Below are positions 6,852 through 15,856 of a stretch of DNA of 64,000 nt, in pieces. Position 1 is the stretch's first letter. The number at the start of each line of letters is the position of its first letter. The DNA is taken from NCBI GenBank assembly GCA_965250245.1, contig OZ252296.1, positions 1,240,001 to 1,304,000 of the forward strand, written 5' to 3'. The notes under the pieces are model-generated. The model was not told the DNA's origin. It searched no databases and saw only the letters and a list, made by a program, of their open reading frames with translations. A program made the position numbers and the translations under genes. The DNA comes from JABDIP01 sp965250245. Lineage in GTDB: Bacteria > Pseudomonadota > Alphaproteobacteria > DSM-16000 > Inquilinaceae.

Positions 6852-8624
6852 ATGGAATTCGAGCAGGCGGTCGTGTTCGCGATCCTGGCGGCGGCCATGG
6901 TGCTGTTCGTCTGGGGGCGCTGGCGCTACGACGTGGTGGCGGTGATGGCGCTGGTCGCCTGCGTGGTCGCGGGCGTGGTGCCGATGCGCGACGCTTTCGA
7001 CGGGTTCGGCCATCCGGCGGTGGTGGTCGTGGCGGTGGTGCTGGCGGTGACCCGCGCCTTCGTCACCTCCGGCATCGTCCAGCGCATCGGCGAGATGGTG
7101 AGCCAGACGATCGAGGGCCGCTATGCCCAGCAGGCGGCGGTCGTCGGACTGGCGGCGCTGCTGTCGATGTTCATGAACAATGTCGGGGCGCTGGCGCTGA
7201 TGATGCCGGTCGCCATGCAGGTGGCGCGGATCAACGGCGACCCGCCGTCCAGGCTGCTGATGCCCGTCGCCTTCGGGTCCATCCTGGGCGGCCTCGTCAC
7301 GCTGATCGGCACGCCGCCCAACATCATCATCGCCGCCTATCGGGCGGAAGTCGCCGGCGAGCCCTTCGGCATGTTCTCGTTCAGCCCGATCGGCGCGCCG
7401 ATCGTGATCCTGGGCGTCGGCTATCTGCTGTTCCTGGGCTGGCGGTTCCTGCCGCGCGGGCGCAGCGGCGATGACGGCACGCCGCTGTTCCAGATCGACG
7501 ATTACGTCGCCGAGTTCAAGGTGACGGAGGAGTCGCCGGCGGTCGGCCGCACCATCGCGGGCTTCGAGCGCGACCTGAAATCCGAGGCGCACATCTTCGG
7601 CCTCATCCGTGACGGCAAGGGCGCGGTAACCCATGGCCGCCGCCACAAGATCCGCGCCGGCGACTATCTGCTGATGGAGCTCGACCCTGACGCCCTGCCG
7701 GAGCTGACCAAGGAGGACAAGCTCGAGCTCGTCGTTGACCCGCTGGGCCTGCGCGAATCCCTGAAGGACGAGGATCTGGTCCATGTCGAGGCGGTGCTGG
7801 CGCCGGGCGCCCGGCTGGTCGGCAATTCCGCCGCCGGATTCCACCTGCGCCGGCGCTTCGGCATCGACCTGCTGGCGGTGGCGCGCGAAGGCCAGCCGGT
7901 GCGCAAGCGCATCCGCAATGTCAACCTGCGTGCCGGCGACGTGCTGCTGCTGCAGGGCGACTCCACGGCGATCCAGGACAATCTCAGCCTGATCGGCTGC
8001 CTGCCGCTGGCGGAGCGGGGCCTGCGACTATCCGGTGCGCGGACCTTCGCGCCCCTGGTGCTGTTCGCCGGCGCGATCGCCCTGGCCGCGACGGGCCTCT
8101 TGTCGGTGCCGGTGGCTCTGCTCTGCGCCCTGTTGGTGATGATCCTCGGCAACTTGTTGACGCCGCGCGATGTCTACGACGCCATCGACTGGCCCGTCGT
8201 CGTGCTGCTGGGCGCCATGATCCCGGTCGGCGGTGCGCTGGGAACCACCGGCGGCACCGCGCTGATCGCCGACAACATATTGGCGCTGGCCGGCGACTTC
8301 CCGCCCTGGGCCATCCTCACCCTGGTCCTGGTCGCCGCCATGACCCTGTCGGACGTGATGAACAACGCCGCCACCGCCGTGGTCATGGCGCCGATCGCCG
8401 CCGGCATCGCCGAGCGCATGGCCGTCAGCGCCGACCCGTTCCTGATGGCCGTGGCCATCGGTGCCTCCTGCGCCTTCCTCACCCCGATCGGGCACCAGAA
8501 CAACACCCTGATCATGGGGCCGGGCGGCTACGAATTCGGCGATTACTGGCGCGTCGGCCTGCCGCTCGAGATCCTGGTCATCGCCGTCGCGATCCCCATG
8601 CTGCTGATCGTCTGGCCGTTGTGA
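6852..8624 (+). CDS. SLC13-family permease with two RCK_C (TrkA_C) domains
   Basis: A 590-aa inner-membrane transporter of the divalent-anion:sodium symporter (SLC13/ArsB-like) type. About five or six membrane segments precede residue 210, including the signature blocks FMNNVGALALMMP and LIGTPPNIII. Residues 215-385 are soluble and contain two RCK_C-type modules (for example GDYLLMELDP and GDVLLLQGDS), thought to regulate transport. A second membrane half carries the matching block NNAATAVVMAPIA and a late AIGASCAFLTPIGHQNN. Relatives move sulfate, dicarboxylates, silicate or other anions; the substrate here cannot be read. It stands alone between two copies of a palindromic repeat. The ATG at 6852 is used; ribosome binding is weak. 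Confidence 0.9.
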   Translation: MEFEQAVVFAILAAAMVLFVWGRWRYDVVAVMALVACVVAGVVPMRDAFDGFGHPAVVVVAVVLAVTRAFVTSGIVQRIGEMVSQTIEGRYAQQAAVVGLAALLSMFMNNVGALALMMPVAMQVARINGDPPSRLLMPVAFGSILGGLVTLIGTPPNIIIAAYRAEVAGEPFGMFSFSPIGAPIVILGVGYLLFLGWRFLPRGRSGDDGTPLFQIDDYVAEFKVTEESPAVGRTIAGFERDLKSEAHIFGLIRDGKGAVTHGRRHKIRAGDYLLMELDPDALPELTKEDKLELVVDPLGLRESLKDEDLVHVEAVLAPGARLVGNSAAGFHLRRRFGIDLLAVAREGQPVRKRIRNVNLRAGDVLLLQGDSTAIQDNLSLIGCLPLAERGLRLSGARTFAPLVLFAGAIALAATGLLSVPVALLCALLVMILGNLLTPRDVYDAIDWPVVVLLGAMIPVGGALGTTGGTALIADNILALAGDFPPWAILTLVLVAAMTLSDVMNNAATAVVMAPIAAGIAERMAVSADPFLMAVAIGASCAFLTPIGHQNNTLIMGPGGYEFGDYWRVGLPLEILVIAVAIPMLLIVWPL

Positions 8625-8638
8625 GATCAACAACCAGG

Positions 8639-8800
8639 GTTTCACCACAGAGCCACAGAGACACAGAGAACCAACCTCTCCATCGTCATTCCCGCGAAAG
8701 CGGGAATCTCGATGGGCTAGGCAGCGGCGTCTCGAGATCCCCGCCTTCGCGGGGATGACGACGACATTGATTGTTGGTTCTCTGTGCCTCTGTGGTTCAA
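8639..8800. repeat. nested inverted repeat (copy 2)
   Basis: A shorter relative of the 6.4-6.8 kb element. The left arm, 8642-8674, carries ACAGAGACACAGAGAACCAA. The right arm is 8773-8800, its approximate reverse complement. The inner pair at 8684-8709 and 8732-8760 again has GTCATTCCCGCG-type palindromes; the right one has drifted to ATCCCCGCC...GGGGAT. The outer CACCAAG layer of copy 1 is missing. It lies just after the transporter stop, so transcripts would form a strong hairpin there and it may double as a terminator. Confidence 0.82.
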
Positions 8801-8867
8801 ATCCCTGTTATGAACCTGGTCCGAAAGCGACCAGACCGGGACCGCGATCCGCGCTAGGCTGCGACCC

Positions 8868-10427
8868 ATGAAACGATCACACACGACACCGGCGCTGGCG
8901 CTGGACCCGGAGGTCTGCGAGCGGGCGCGGCTGGCGCGAGATGCGCGGTTCGACGGCCGGTTCTTTATCGGCGTGGTGACCACCGGCATCTTCTGCCGGC
9001 CGATCTGTCCCGTGCGGCCGCCAAAGCCGCAGAACGTGCGCTTCTACCCGACCGCGGCGGCGGCGGCGGAGGCGGGGTTCCGGCCCTGCCTCAGGTGCCG
9101 GCCGGAGGCCGCGCCAGGCTCGCCGGCCTGGTTTGGCACCGCCGCGACGGTGTCGCGCGGGCTGCGCCTGATCGCCGATGGTGCGCTGGACGGGGACGGC
9201 ACCGTTGAGGACTTGGCGGAGCGGCTTGGTGTCGGGTCGCGGCACCTGTCCCGCCTGTTCCGCAAGCATCTGGGCGCGTCGCCGCGGGCGGTGGCCGGGA
9301 CCCGCCGGCTGCTGTTCGCCAAGAAGCTGATCAACGAGACCGACCTGCCGCTGGCGCAGATCGCGCTTTCGTCCGGCTTTCGCAGCATCCGCCGCTTCAA
9401 TGCCGCCTTCCGCAACAGCTATGGCTGCCCGCCCAGCGCGCTCAGGCGGATGTCCAAGCGCCGCCGGCCCGGCGATGCGGACAGCGACTTCGTGCTGCGG
9501 CTGCCCTACCGGCCGCCCTTCGACTGGGCATCCATCGCCGACTATTTCGCGCTGAGGGCCACGCCGGGCGTCGAGGCGGTCGATGGCGACGGCTATCGCC
9601 GGACCATCGTGCTGGACGGCCAGGCGGGCCACATCCGCATCCGGCCTGTGCCCGACGACACCGCCCTGCTGTTGAGCGTCGTGTTCCCGGAATCGCGCGC
9701 CCTGTTCCAGATCGTCGAGCGGGTGCGGCGCATGTTCGACCTGGCCGCCGACCCGGAAGACATCACCGGGCAGCTTGCCCGCGATCCAGACCTGGCGCCG
9801 GTGGTCCGGGCACATGCCGGTCTACGGCTGCCGGGCGCCTGGGATGGGTTCGAGCTGGCGGTGCGCGCCATCCTCGGCCAGCAGGTCACGGTCAAGGGCG
9901 CGTCGACCCTGTCCGGGCGACTGGCGGCCACGTTCGGCGAACGGCTTGCGGGGGCGGATGGCCCGACGATCCTGTTTCCCACGCCGGCGGTGCTGGCCGA
10001 GGCGGACGTGGCGACGATCGGCCTGCCGAAGGCGCGGGCGCGCACGATCCGCGCCCTGGCGGCGGCGGTGGCGTTGGGAGAAATCGTATTCGACGGCGCT
10101 TCCGACCCGCCAGCGCTGGAGCGCCGGCTGACCGCCTTGCCGGGTATCGGGAGCTGGACCGCGCAATACGTCGCCATGCGGGCGCTCAACGAGCCGGACG
10201 CCTTTCCGGCCGCCGATCTGGGCCTGATCCGCAGTGCCGCGGCGCTCGGCCTGGCGACGGATGCCAAGGAACTCGGGGCACGGGCGGAGGCCTGGCGCCC
10301 CTGGCGGGCCTATGCCGCGCAATTGCTCTGGCGGGCCGAGGCGTCCAGCCATCAGGCGGAGCGGCCGCCGCCGAAACCGGCCGCGCGTCGCGGAGGGGAG
10401 GGCGATGTACTACAGCCACATGGATAG
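8868..10427 (+). CDS. alkA: Ada-like zinc domain + AraC HTH + AlkA DNA-3-methyladenine glycosylase
   Basis: A 519-aa three-part DNA-alkylation repair protein. Residues 20-85 match the Ada N-terminal zinc domain, with Cys43, Cys47, Cys74 and Cys77. Cys43 corresponds to the Ada cysteine that takes a methyl from phosphotriesters and turns the protein into an activator. Residues 95-195 are an AraC-type DNA-binding domain (HLSRLFRKHLGASP). From about 210 the protein is AlkA-like, with the helix-hairpin-helix LPGIGSWTAQYV and the expected catalytic Asp450 in FPAADLG. It should sense methylation, activate repair genes and excise alkylated bases. The next gene, ogt, starts inside its 3' end. Together the two supply all Ada/AlkA functions split differently from E. 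coli. Confidence 0.94.
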   Translation: MKRSHTTPALALDPEVCERARLARDARFDGRFFIGVVTTGIFCRPICPVRPPKPQNVRFYPTAAAAAEAGFRPCLRCRPEAAPGSPAWFGTAATVSRGLRLIADGALDGDGTVEDLAERLGVGSRHLSRLFRKHLGASPRAVAGTRRLLFAKKLINETDLPLAQIALSSGFRSIRRFNAAFRNSYGCPPSALRRMSKRRRPGDADSDFVLRLPYRPPFDWASIADYFALRATPGVEAVDGDGYRRTIVLDGQAGHIRIRPVPDDTALLLSVVFPESRALFQIVERVRRMFDLAADPEDITGQLARDPDLAPVVRAHAGLRLPGAWDGFELAVRAILGQQVTVKGASTLSGRLAATFGERLAGADGPTILFPTPAVLAEADVATIGLPKARARTIRALAAAVALGEIVFDGASDPPALERRLTALPGIGSWTAQYVAMRALNEPDAFPAADLGLIRSAAALGLATDAKELGARAEAWRPWRAYAAQLLWRAEASSHQAERPPPKPAARRGGEGDVLQPHG

Positions 10428-10920
10428 CCCGGTCGGCCGTCTGCTGCTGGCCGCCGACGATGCCGGGATCCGGCTGATCAGCTTCCCGACCGGCAGCCGG
10501 ACCCGGCATGTCGAGGATGGCTGGCGGGAGAACGCAGAGCCGTTTGTCGAGACGAAGCGTCAGTTGGCCGCCTATTTCGCCCGTGAGCTGACGGAATTCG
10601 ATCTGCCTCTGGCGCCGCAGGGCACGGCCTTCCAACTCTCGGTGTGGGAGGCCCTGCGCCGGATTCCCTATGGCGAGACCGTCTCCTACGGAGCGATCGC
10701 GCAATCGATCGGCCGGCCGAGCGCGTCCCGGGCCGTCGGCGCGGCCAACGGCGCAAACCCGCTGCCGATCGTCGTGCCGTGCCACCGTGTGATCGGCAGC
10801 ACGGGAAGCCTCACCGGATTTGGCGGCGGGATCGACACCAAGGCCGCCCTGCTGGCCTTGGAGCAGGGCGCGGCCGCACCCAGGGCCCAAGGCGTGCTGC
10901 CCCTCGACCACGCGGTCTGA
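10405..10920 (+). CDS. ogt: methylated-DNA-[protein]-cysteine S-methyltransferase
   Basis: A 171-aa suicide repair enzyme that removes methyl from O6-methylguanine onto its own cysteine. The active-site block PCHRVIGS is present, preceded by the DNA-binding GETVSYGAIAQSIGRP and followed by GSLTGFGGG. The ATG at 10405 has GGAGGGGAG just before it and overlaps the last 23 bases of the Ada/AlkA gene, so the two are translationally coupled in one operon and probably induced together by methylation damage. A longer upstream frame exists but runs through the AlkA coding region and has no family similarity. Confidence 0.95.
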   Translation: MYYSHMDSPVGRLLLAADDAGIRLISFPTGSRTRHVEDGWRENAEPFVETKRQLAAYFARELTEFDLPLAPQGTAFQLSVWEALRRIPYGETVSYGAIAQSIGRPSASRAVGAANGANPLPIVVPCHRVIGSTGSLTGFGGGIDTKAALLALEQGAAAPRAQGVLPLDHAV

Positions 10921-10991
10921 ACGCCAGACCTGGACGAAAGCGAGTTTGCGGGCTAAACGACCGGGCCCCAGTTCGGATCGGGACGGTCGAG

Positions 10992-12146
10992 ATGAAGCCC
11001 GCCAACGCCCTGTTCGCCAAAACCGGCACCACCGTGTTCGAGGTGATGTCGCGCCTGGCCATGGAGCATGACGCGATCAATCTGGGCCAGGGATTCCCGG
11101 ATGGGCGCGGGCCGGAGGACGTGCTTCAGGCCGCCGCCGACGCGCTGCTGACCGGCTGGAACCAGTATCCCCCGATGCTCGGCATCCCGGCGCTCAGGCA
11201 GGCGGTGGCCGAGCATGGCCGGCGCTTCTACGGGCTGGACGTGGATTGGCAGCGCGAGGTCATGGTGACGTCGGGCGCCACCGAGGCGCTGGCGGCATGC
11301 CTGCTCGGGCTCATCGAGGCAGGCGACGAGGTGGTCCTGTTCCAGCCGCTCTACGATTGCTACGCGCCGATGGTGCGCCGGGCCGGCGGCATTCCGAAAT
11401 TCGTGTCGTTGGCGCCGCCGGAGTGGGGCTTCGATCGCGCCGACCTGGAACGGGCCTTCTCGCCGCGCACCAAGCTGGTGCTGCTCAACAATCCGCTGAA
11501 CCCGGCAGCCAAGGTGTTCAGCCGCGAGGAGCTGGCGCTGATCGCCGAGTTCGTCGAGGGCGCGGACGCCTATGCCGTGTGCGACGAAGTCTATGAGCAC
11601 ATCGTCTTCGACGGCCGGCCGCATATCCCGCTGATCAGCCTGCCGGGCATGCGTCAGCGCTGCCTGAAGATCGGGTCGGCGGGCAAGACCTTCTCGCTGA
11701 CCGGCTGGAAGGTGGGTTACGTGACTGCCGCGCCTGACCTGCTGGCGCCGGTCACCAAGGCGCATCAGTTTCTCGTCTTCACCACGCCGCCAAACCTGCA
11801 AAGCGCCGTCGCCTATGGGCTGAGCAAGGACCAGGCATATTTCGCCGGGCTGTCGGCGGAGATGGAGGCCAAGCGCGACCGGTTCGCCGGCGGGCTGGCG
11901 GAACTCGGGATGGACGTACTGCCCTGCGCCGGCACGTATTTCGTGAATGTCGACGTGTCCGGGACCGGTTTCGACGGCGACGTGGCCTTCTGCCGCCACA
12001 TCACCGAGTCGGCCGGAGTCGCGGCGATCCCCGCCAGCGCGTTCTATCAGGAGGACGCGCTGACCAGCGTCGCCCGGTTCTGCTTCGCCAAGCAGGATGA
12101 CGTGCTGGACGAAGCAATCGCCCGCCTGAAGGCTGGGCTGGGATAG
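10992..12146 (+). CDS. PLP-dependent class I/II aminotransferase
   Basis: A 384-aa cytosolic aminotransferase of the aspartate-aminotransferase fold. It shows the N-terminal block NLGQGFPDG, the substrate-side NNPLNPAAKVF, the CDEVYEHIVFDG strand, and the PLP-binding Lys232 in SAGKTFSLTGWKVGY. The wording NLGQGFPD and the overall length match the group of methionine/kynurenine-type aminotransferases (YbdL-like), but the amino donor cannot be fixed from sequence. It starts 71 bases after ogt on the same strand. It may be read with the repair genes, although there is no functional link. The chosen ATG begins the conserved part of the protein; the ribosome binding site is weak. Confidence 0.88.
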   Translation: MKPANALFAKTGTTVFEVMSRLAMEHDAINLGQGFPDGRGPEDVLQAAADALLTGWNQYPPMLGIPALRQAVAEHGRRFYGLDVDWQREVMVTSGATEALAACLLGLIEAGDEVVLFQPLYDCYAPMVRRAGGIPKFVSLAPPEWGFDRADLERAFSPRTKLVLLNNPLNPAAKVFSREELALIAEFVEGADAYAVCDEVYEHIVFDGRPHIPLISLPGMRQRCLKIGSAGKTFSLTGWKVGYVTAAPDLLAPVTKAHQFLVFTTPPNLQSAVAYGLSKDQAYFAGLSAEMEAKRDRFAGGLAELGMDVLPCAGTYFVNVDVSGTGFDGDVAFCRHITESAGVAAIPASAFYQEDALTSVARFCFAKQDDVLDEAIARLKAGLG

Positions 12147-12215
12147 GGCGGACGCAACGCTGGCTTGGATTTGAGCCCGCGACAAAACCGGCGCCGAAAT
12201 CCGATCGGGAGGACC

Positions 12216-13724
12216 CTACTCGGCCGGCTCCTTGATGTCGTCGCGACGCTCCTTGACCGACTCGTCATCGGGCTCGGGCTCGTCCGGTGATTCCGGCTCC
12301 GATTCCGCGAGCCGCTCCAGCGGCGCTTCGTCCTCGGCATCGGAGGCCTCCGGCGTCACCGCCTCGGCTTCCGGCAGCGGTTCGAGGGGCGGTTCCGCCT
12401 CCAGCATGGGTGTTGGCGGCGGCAGGGTCTTCTGCGGCGGCTTTTCGCCGTTTCGGCGGAACTTGGCGGCGCCGCGGCGGACCAGCGAGACCGCGGCGGA
12501 ATAGGCCGTGACCTCCTCCTTGAAGGTCTCCGCCAGGGCCGACTGGATATTGGTGACGCCGCCCGACGCAATCGCCATGAAGCGGCGTGCGGTGATCAGC
12601 CACAGCGGGCTGATCAGCAGGCTGAGCGCGATCACCGAGATCGCCAGGCGGTAGCCTTCCTTGTCGATGGCGCCGACGCCCACGCCGGCCGCCGCAAGCA
12701 CGAAGGAGAACTCGCCAATCTGGCCCATGATCACGCCGGCCGGGAAGGCCCGCTCCCAGGGCTCCCGCAGCAGCCTCAGCGCCCCCACATTGATCGCCGT
12801 CTTCACGAACACCGCCGAGGCGAGCAGGGTCAGGACCAGGCCCAGATTGTCCACGATGTAGCGCCAATCGATCAGCAGGCCGATCGACAGGAAGAACACC
12901 ACCAGCAGCACGCTCTGGATCGGTCGCGTCGCGCGGATGGTGACGGCCCGGTCGGTGGACTGGCCGATCACCAGGCCGGCCAGGAAGGCGCCATAGGCGG
13001 CCGACAGGCCGAGCAGGCCCGACACCGTCGCGGCGCTGAAGCAGAAGGCCAGCGCCGCCAGGGGAATGAGGTCCAGCTTGCCCTTCATCCAGCGCCGGGT
13101 CGGCAGCACGATCTTCTGGCGGCGGCTCAGGAACCAGATCAGCGCCACCAGGAAGGCACTGGCCAGCACCAGCTTGGCCACCACGTCGTAGCCGATGGTG
13201 CCTTCGGCGCCCATGCCGTGGATCAGCACCAGCATCGGCACGATGGCCAGATCCTGGGCGATCAGCACGCCGACGGTGATGCGGCCGACCGGCGAACGCA
13301 GCTCCTTGATGTCCTCCAGCATCTTGATGGCGACCGCGGTGCTGCTCAGCGCGAAGACGAAGCCGAGCACGACCGCCTGCTGCCAGGGCCAGTCGAAGAA
13401 CTGCGCGAGCGCCGTGGTGATGCCGAGCGAAAACCCGATCTGCAGCACGGCACAGCACGACGCCACCGCCAGCACCGACTTGAAGTGCCTGAGGCTGAGT
13501 TCCATGCCGATCAGGAACAGCAGCATCAGCACGCCGAGCTCGGCGAGCGAGGTGACGTTCTCGGAGTTCTGGACGAGCCGGAAACCGGTGGGCCCCAGCA
13601 CGACGCCGGCCAGGATGTAGCCGACGATCGCCGGCTGCCGCAGTCGCGTGAACAACAACCCGCACAACACCGCCACGGTCGTGACGAGTGCCATTGATGT
13701 CAGGTCGTTTGCGTGCGCCTCCAT
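12216..13724 (-). CDS. Kef/CPA2-type cation:proton antiporter, no RCK domain
   Basis: A 502-aa inner-membrane protein of the monovalent cation:proton antiporter-2 family, with about 12 predicted membrane segments between residues 5 and 385. Typical blocks are AGVVLGPTGF near the start, LFLIGMELSL, LGFVFALSSTAVAIKML and GQIGEFSFVLA. Unlike KefB/KefC it has no TrkA_N nucleotide-binding domain. After the membrane part comes a short basic linker and then a roughly 70-residue tail very rich in Glu, Pro, Asp and Ser, probably disordered in the cytoplasm. It likely exchanges K+ or Na+ for protons. Its start has AGAAGG six bases upstream. It converges with the aminotransferase gene. Confidence 0.88.
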   Translation of the reverse strand: MEAHANDLTSMALVTTVAVLCGLLFTRLRQPAIVGYILAGVVLGPTGFRLVQNSENVTSLAELGVLMLLFLIGMELSLRHFKSVLAVASCCAVLQIGFSLGITTALAQFFDWPWQQAVVLGFVFALSSTAVAIKMLEDIKELRSPVGRITVGVLIAQDLAIVPMLVLIHGMGAEGTIGYDVVAKLVLASAFLVALIWFLSRRQKIVLPTRRWMKGKLDLIPLAALAFCFSAATVSGLLGLSAAYGAFLAGLVIGQSTDRAVTIRATRPIQSVLLVVFFLSIGLLIDWRYIVDNLGLVLTLLASAVFVKTAINVGALRLLREPWERAFPAGVIMGQIGEFSFVLAAAGVGVGAIDKEGYRLAISVIALSLLISPLWLITARRFMAIASGGVTNIQSALAETFKEEVTAYSAAVSLVRRGAAKFRRNGEKPPQKTLPPPTPMLEAEPPLEPLPEAEAVTPEASDAEDEAPLERLAESEPESPDEPEPDDESVKERRDDIKEPAE

Positions 13725-13815
13725 GGACGCCTTCTAGCAGCCGATGGGTTAAAGGATCATCTAGCGGCGGGAAGGGTGCAACAGCATCATGGCCCAATAA
13801 TGGTGGTCGTGGCGA

Positions 13816-15621
13816 CTATCCGCCGGCGGTGGCGGCGATCGCCGCCTCGTCGGACGGCGCCGTCGTCTGCATGTTCCAGAGCCGTGCGTAGAGGCCCTGG
13901 CGCGCGATCAGCTCCGGATGCGAGCCCTGCTCGACGATGTTGCCGGCGTCGAGCACATAGATGAGGTCGGCATCGGCGACCGTCGACAGGCGGTGCGCGA
14001 TCAGCAGGGTGGTGCGCCCGACCATCAGCCGTTTCAGGGCATCCTGGACCTGGCGTTCGGATTCCGTGTCCAGCGCCGACGTCGCCTCGTCCAGCAGCAG
14101 GATCGGCGCGTTCTTCAGCATCGCCCGGGCGATGGAGATGCGCTGCCGCTGGCCGCCGGACAGCTTCACGCCGTGCTCGCCGACCAGGGTGTCGTATCCC
14201 TCCGGCAGGCGGAGGATGAAATCATGCGCCGCCGCCGCCTTGGCCGCGGCCACCACGTCGTCCTCGGTGGCGCCGGCGCGGCTGAAGGCGATGTTGTCTC
14301 GGACCGACTGGTCGAACAGGATGATTTCCTGGCTGACCAGCGCCAGGTGCTCGCGCAGCGAATGCATCGTGACCGACCGGACGTCGTGCCCGTCGATGGT
14401 CACCGTGCCCTGATCCACGTCGTAGAAGCGGGGGATCAGGTTCAGCACGGTCGACTTGCCGGCCCCGGACGGCCCGACCAGCGCAACGGTCTTGCCCGCC
14501 GGAACCCGGATGTCGACACCGTGCAGCGCCGGGATATCCTTGCCATAGCTGAAATGGACATCGGTGAGGGCGATGTCGCCGGTCGCCGACTCCAGGACCG
14601 TGGCGCCCGGCTGATCGACGATCTTCGGCTTGCTGTCGATCAGGTCGAAGACCCGCTGTGCGGCCGCCATGCCGGCCTGCAACTGGGTGTTCAGCCGCGC
14701 CAGGCGCTTCATCGGGTCGTAGGCCAGCAGCATCGCGGCGATGAAGGAGACGAACGCGCCGGTGGTCCGCTGCCCCTCGATCACCTGGCTGCCGCCATAG
14801 ATCACGATGACGACCACGGCGCTCCCGATCAGCAATTCCATGATCGGCGTCACCGCCAGGGCGAAGCGCGCGGTCTTCTGCTTCAGGCTCGCGATCTTCC
14901 AGATCACGCTGCTGGTCTGTTCGGTCTCGCGCTGCTCGGCGTTGTAGGCCTTGACGTGGCGGATCCCCTGGAAGACCTGCGACAGGGTCGAGGTCATCAG
15001 GCCCACCTCGGTCTGCATGCGCTTCGACAGGCCGCGGACGCGGCGTCCGTACTGCACCATCGGAAAGACCGTCGCCGGGAAGGCCACGAAGGCGATCAGC
15101 GCCAGCCGCCAGTCATTGACGAACATGAACCCGACCAGCGCGATGACCGTCAGGGTATCCTTGCCGGCGCCGATGATCGCCGTCGAGACGGCGGTGGACA
15201 GGGTCTGCACATCATAGGTGAAGCGCGAGACCAGCCCGCCGGTGCCCGCGGCGTGGAATTCCGCCAGATCCGAGCGCATCAGCCGCGCGAACATGCGGTC
15301 CTGCAACTCGGCCACGATCCGGCAGGCGATGCGGTTGAGCAGCACCCCCTGGCCGAAGGTCCCCACCGCCTTGAGGATGAAGATCACGCTGATCGCGATG
15401 GCGATCGGCCACAGGAAGCCGGCGTTCTTGTCGGTGAACAGCCAATCGAAGACCGGGCCGAACATCCAGGCGGTGGCCGCCGTCGTTCCGGCCGTGAGGG
15501 CCATGAACAGCATCGCCATGACCAATGTCGGCACATAGTTGCGGATGTGCTCGCGGAACAGCCGCCGCATCAGCTCGGCGGTGTTGCGTTCCTGGTTGCC
15601 GGCGAAAACGTCGGTCGACAA
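13816..15621 (-). CDS. ABC exporter, MsbA-like, membrane and ATPase domains fused
   Basis: A roughly 601-aa half-transporter. Six membrane helices lie in the first 320 residues, followed by an ATPase with Walker A GPSGAGKST, signature LSGGQRQRIS and Walker B ILLLDEATSALD. The fused layout and length match MsbA/lipid A flippases and related multidrug exporters; it would work as a homodimer in the inner membrane. I chose the TTG start at 15621 because AAGGA lies six bases upstream. In-frame ATG (15657) and GTG (15723) starts lack a ribosome binding site and would add a non-conserved tail. It is divergent from fadD. Substrate is not resolved: no LPS genes are adjacent. Confidence 0.9.
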   Translation of the reverse strand: MSTDVFAGNQERNTAELMRRLFREHIRNYVPTLVMAMLFMALTAGTTAATAWMFGPVFDWLFTDKNAGFLWPIAIAISVIFILKAVGTFGQGVLLNRIACRIVAELQDRMFARLMRSDLAEFHAAGTGGLVSRFTYDVQTLSTAVSTAIIGAGKDTLTVIALVGFMFVNDWRLALIAFVAFPATVFPMVQYGRRVRGLSKRMQTEVGLMTSTLSQVFQGIRHVKAYNAEQRETEQTSSVIWKIASLKQKTARFALAVTPIMELLIGSAVVVIVIYGGSQVIEGQRTTGAFVSFIAAMLLAYDPMKRLARLNTQLQAGMAAAQRVFDLIDSKPKIVDQPGATVLESATGDIALTDVHFSYGKDIPALHGVDIRVPAGKTVALVGPSGAGKSTVLNLIPRFYDVDQGTVTIDGHDVRSVTMHSLREHLALVSQEIILFDQSVRDNIAFSRAGATEDDVVAAAKAAAAHDFILRLPEGYDTLVGEHGVKLSGGQRQRISIARAMLKNAPILLLDEATSALDTESERQVQDALKRLMVGRTTLLIAHRLSTVADADLIYVLDAGNIVEQGSHPELIARQGLYARLWNMQTTAPSDEAAIAATAGG

Positions 15622-15856
15622 ACGATATCCTTTCTCGTCCTGCCGGCGGACCGGCATGCGCACCGGCGGTTTAGGCCGGGTCGGTGCCCGGATGCAAGCC
15701 CGTTGCCCGGCGCGGTTGGCCACATATGGTGTCGCTGCGGCGGATCGCCCGCGAATTCAGAACCCCTTGCCCTGCCTTGAGCGATATCCGATATACGCAT
15801 CCAACGATAGAAAGTCCGGCCACCTGGCCGGCGGAACGGTCCGGGAGACTGAGCGT

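Noticed and set aside
6398..8800. Composite transposon carrying the SLC13 gene
   Set aside because: Repeats flank it, but there is no transposase, no clear target duplication, and each repeat is itself a complete palindrome.
13918..15780. 620-codon rightward frame opposite the ABC exporter
   Set aside because: Antisense shadow; the opposite strand has intact Walker motifs and a good ribosome binding site.
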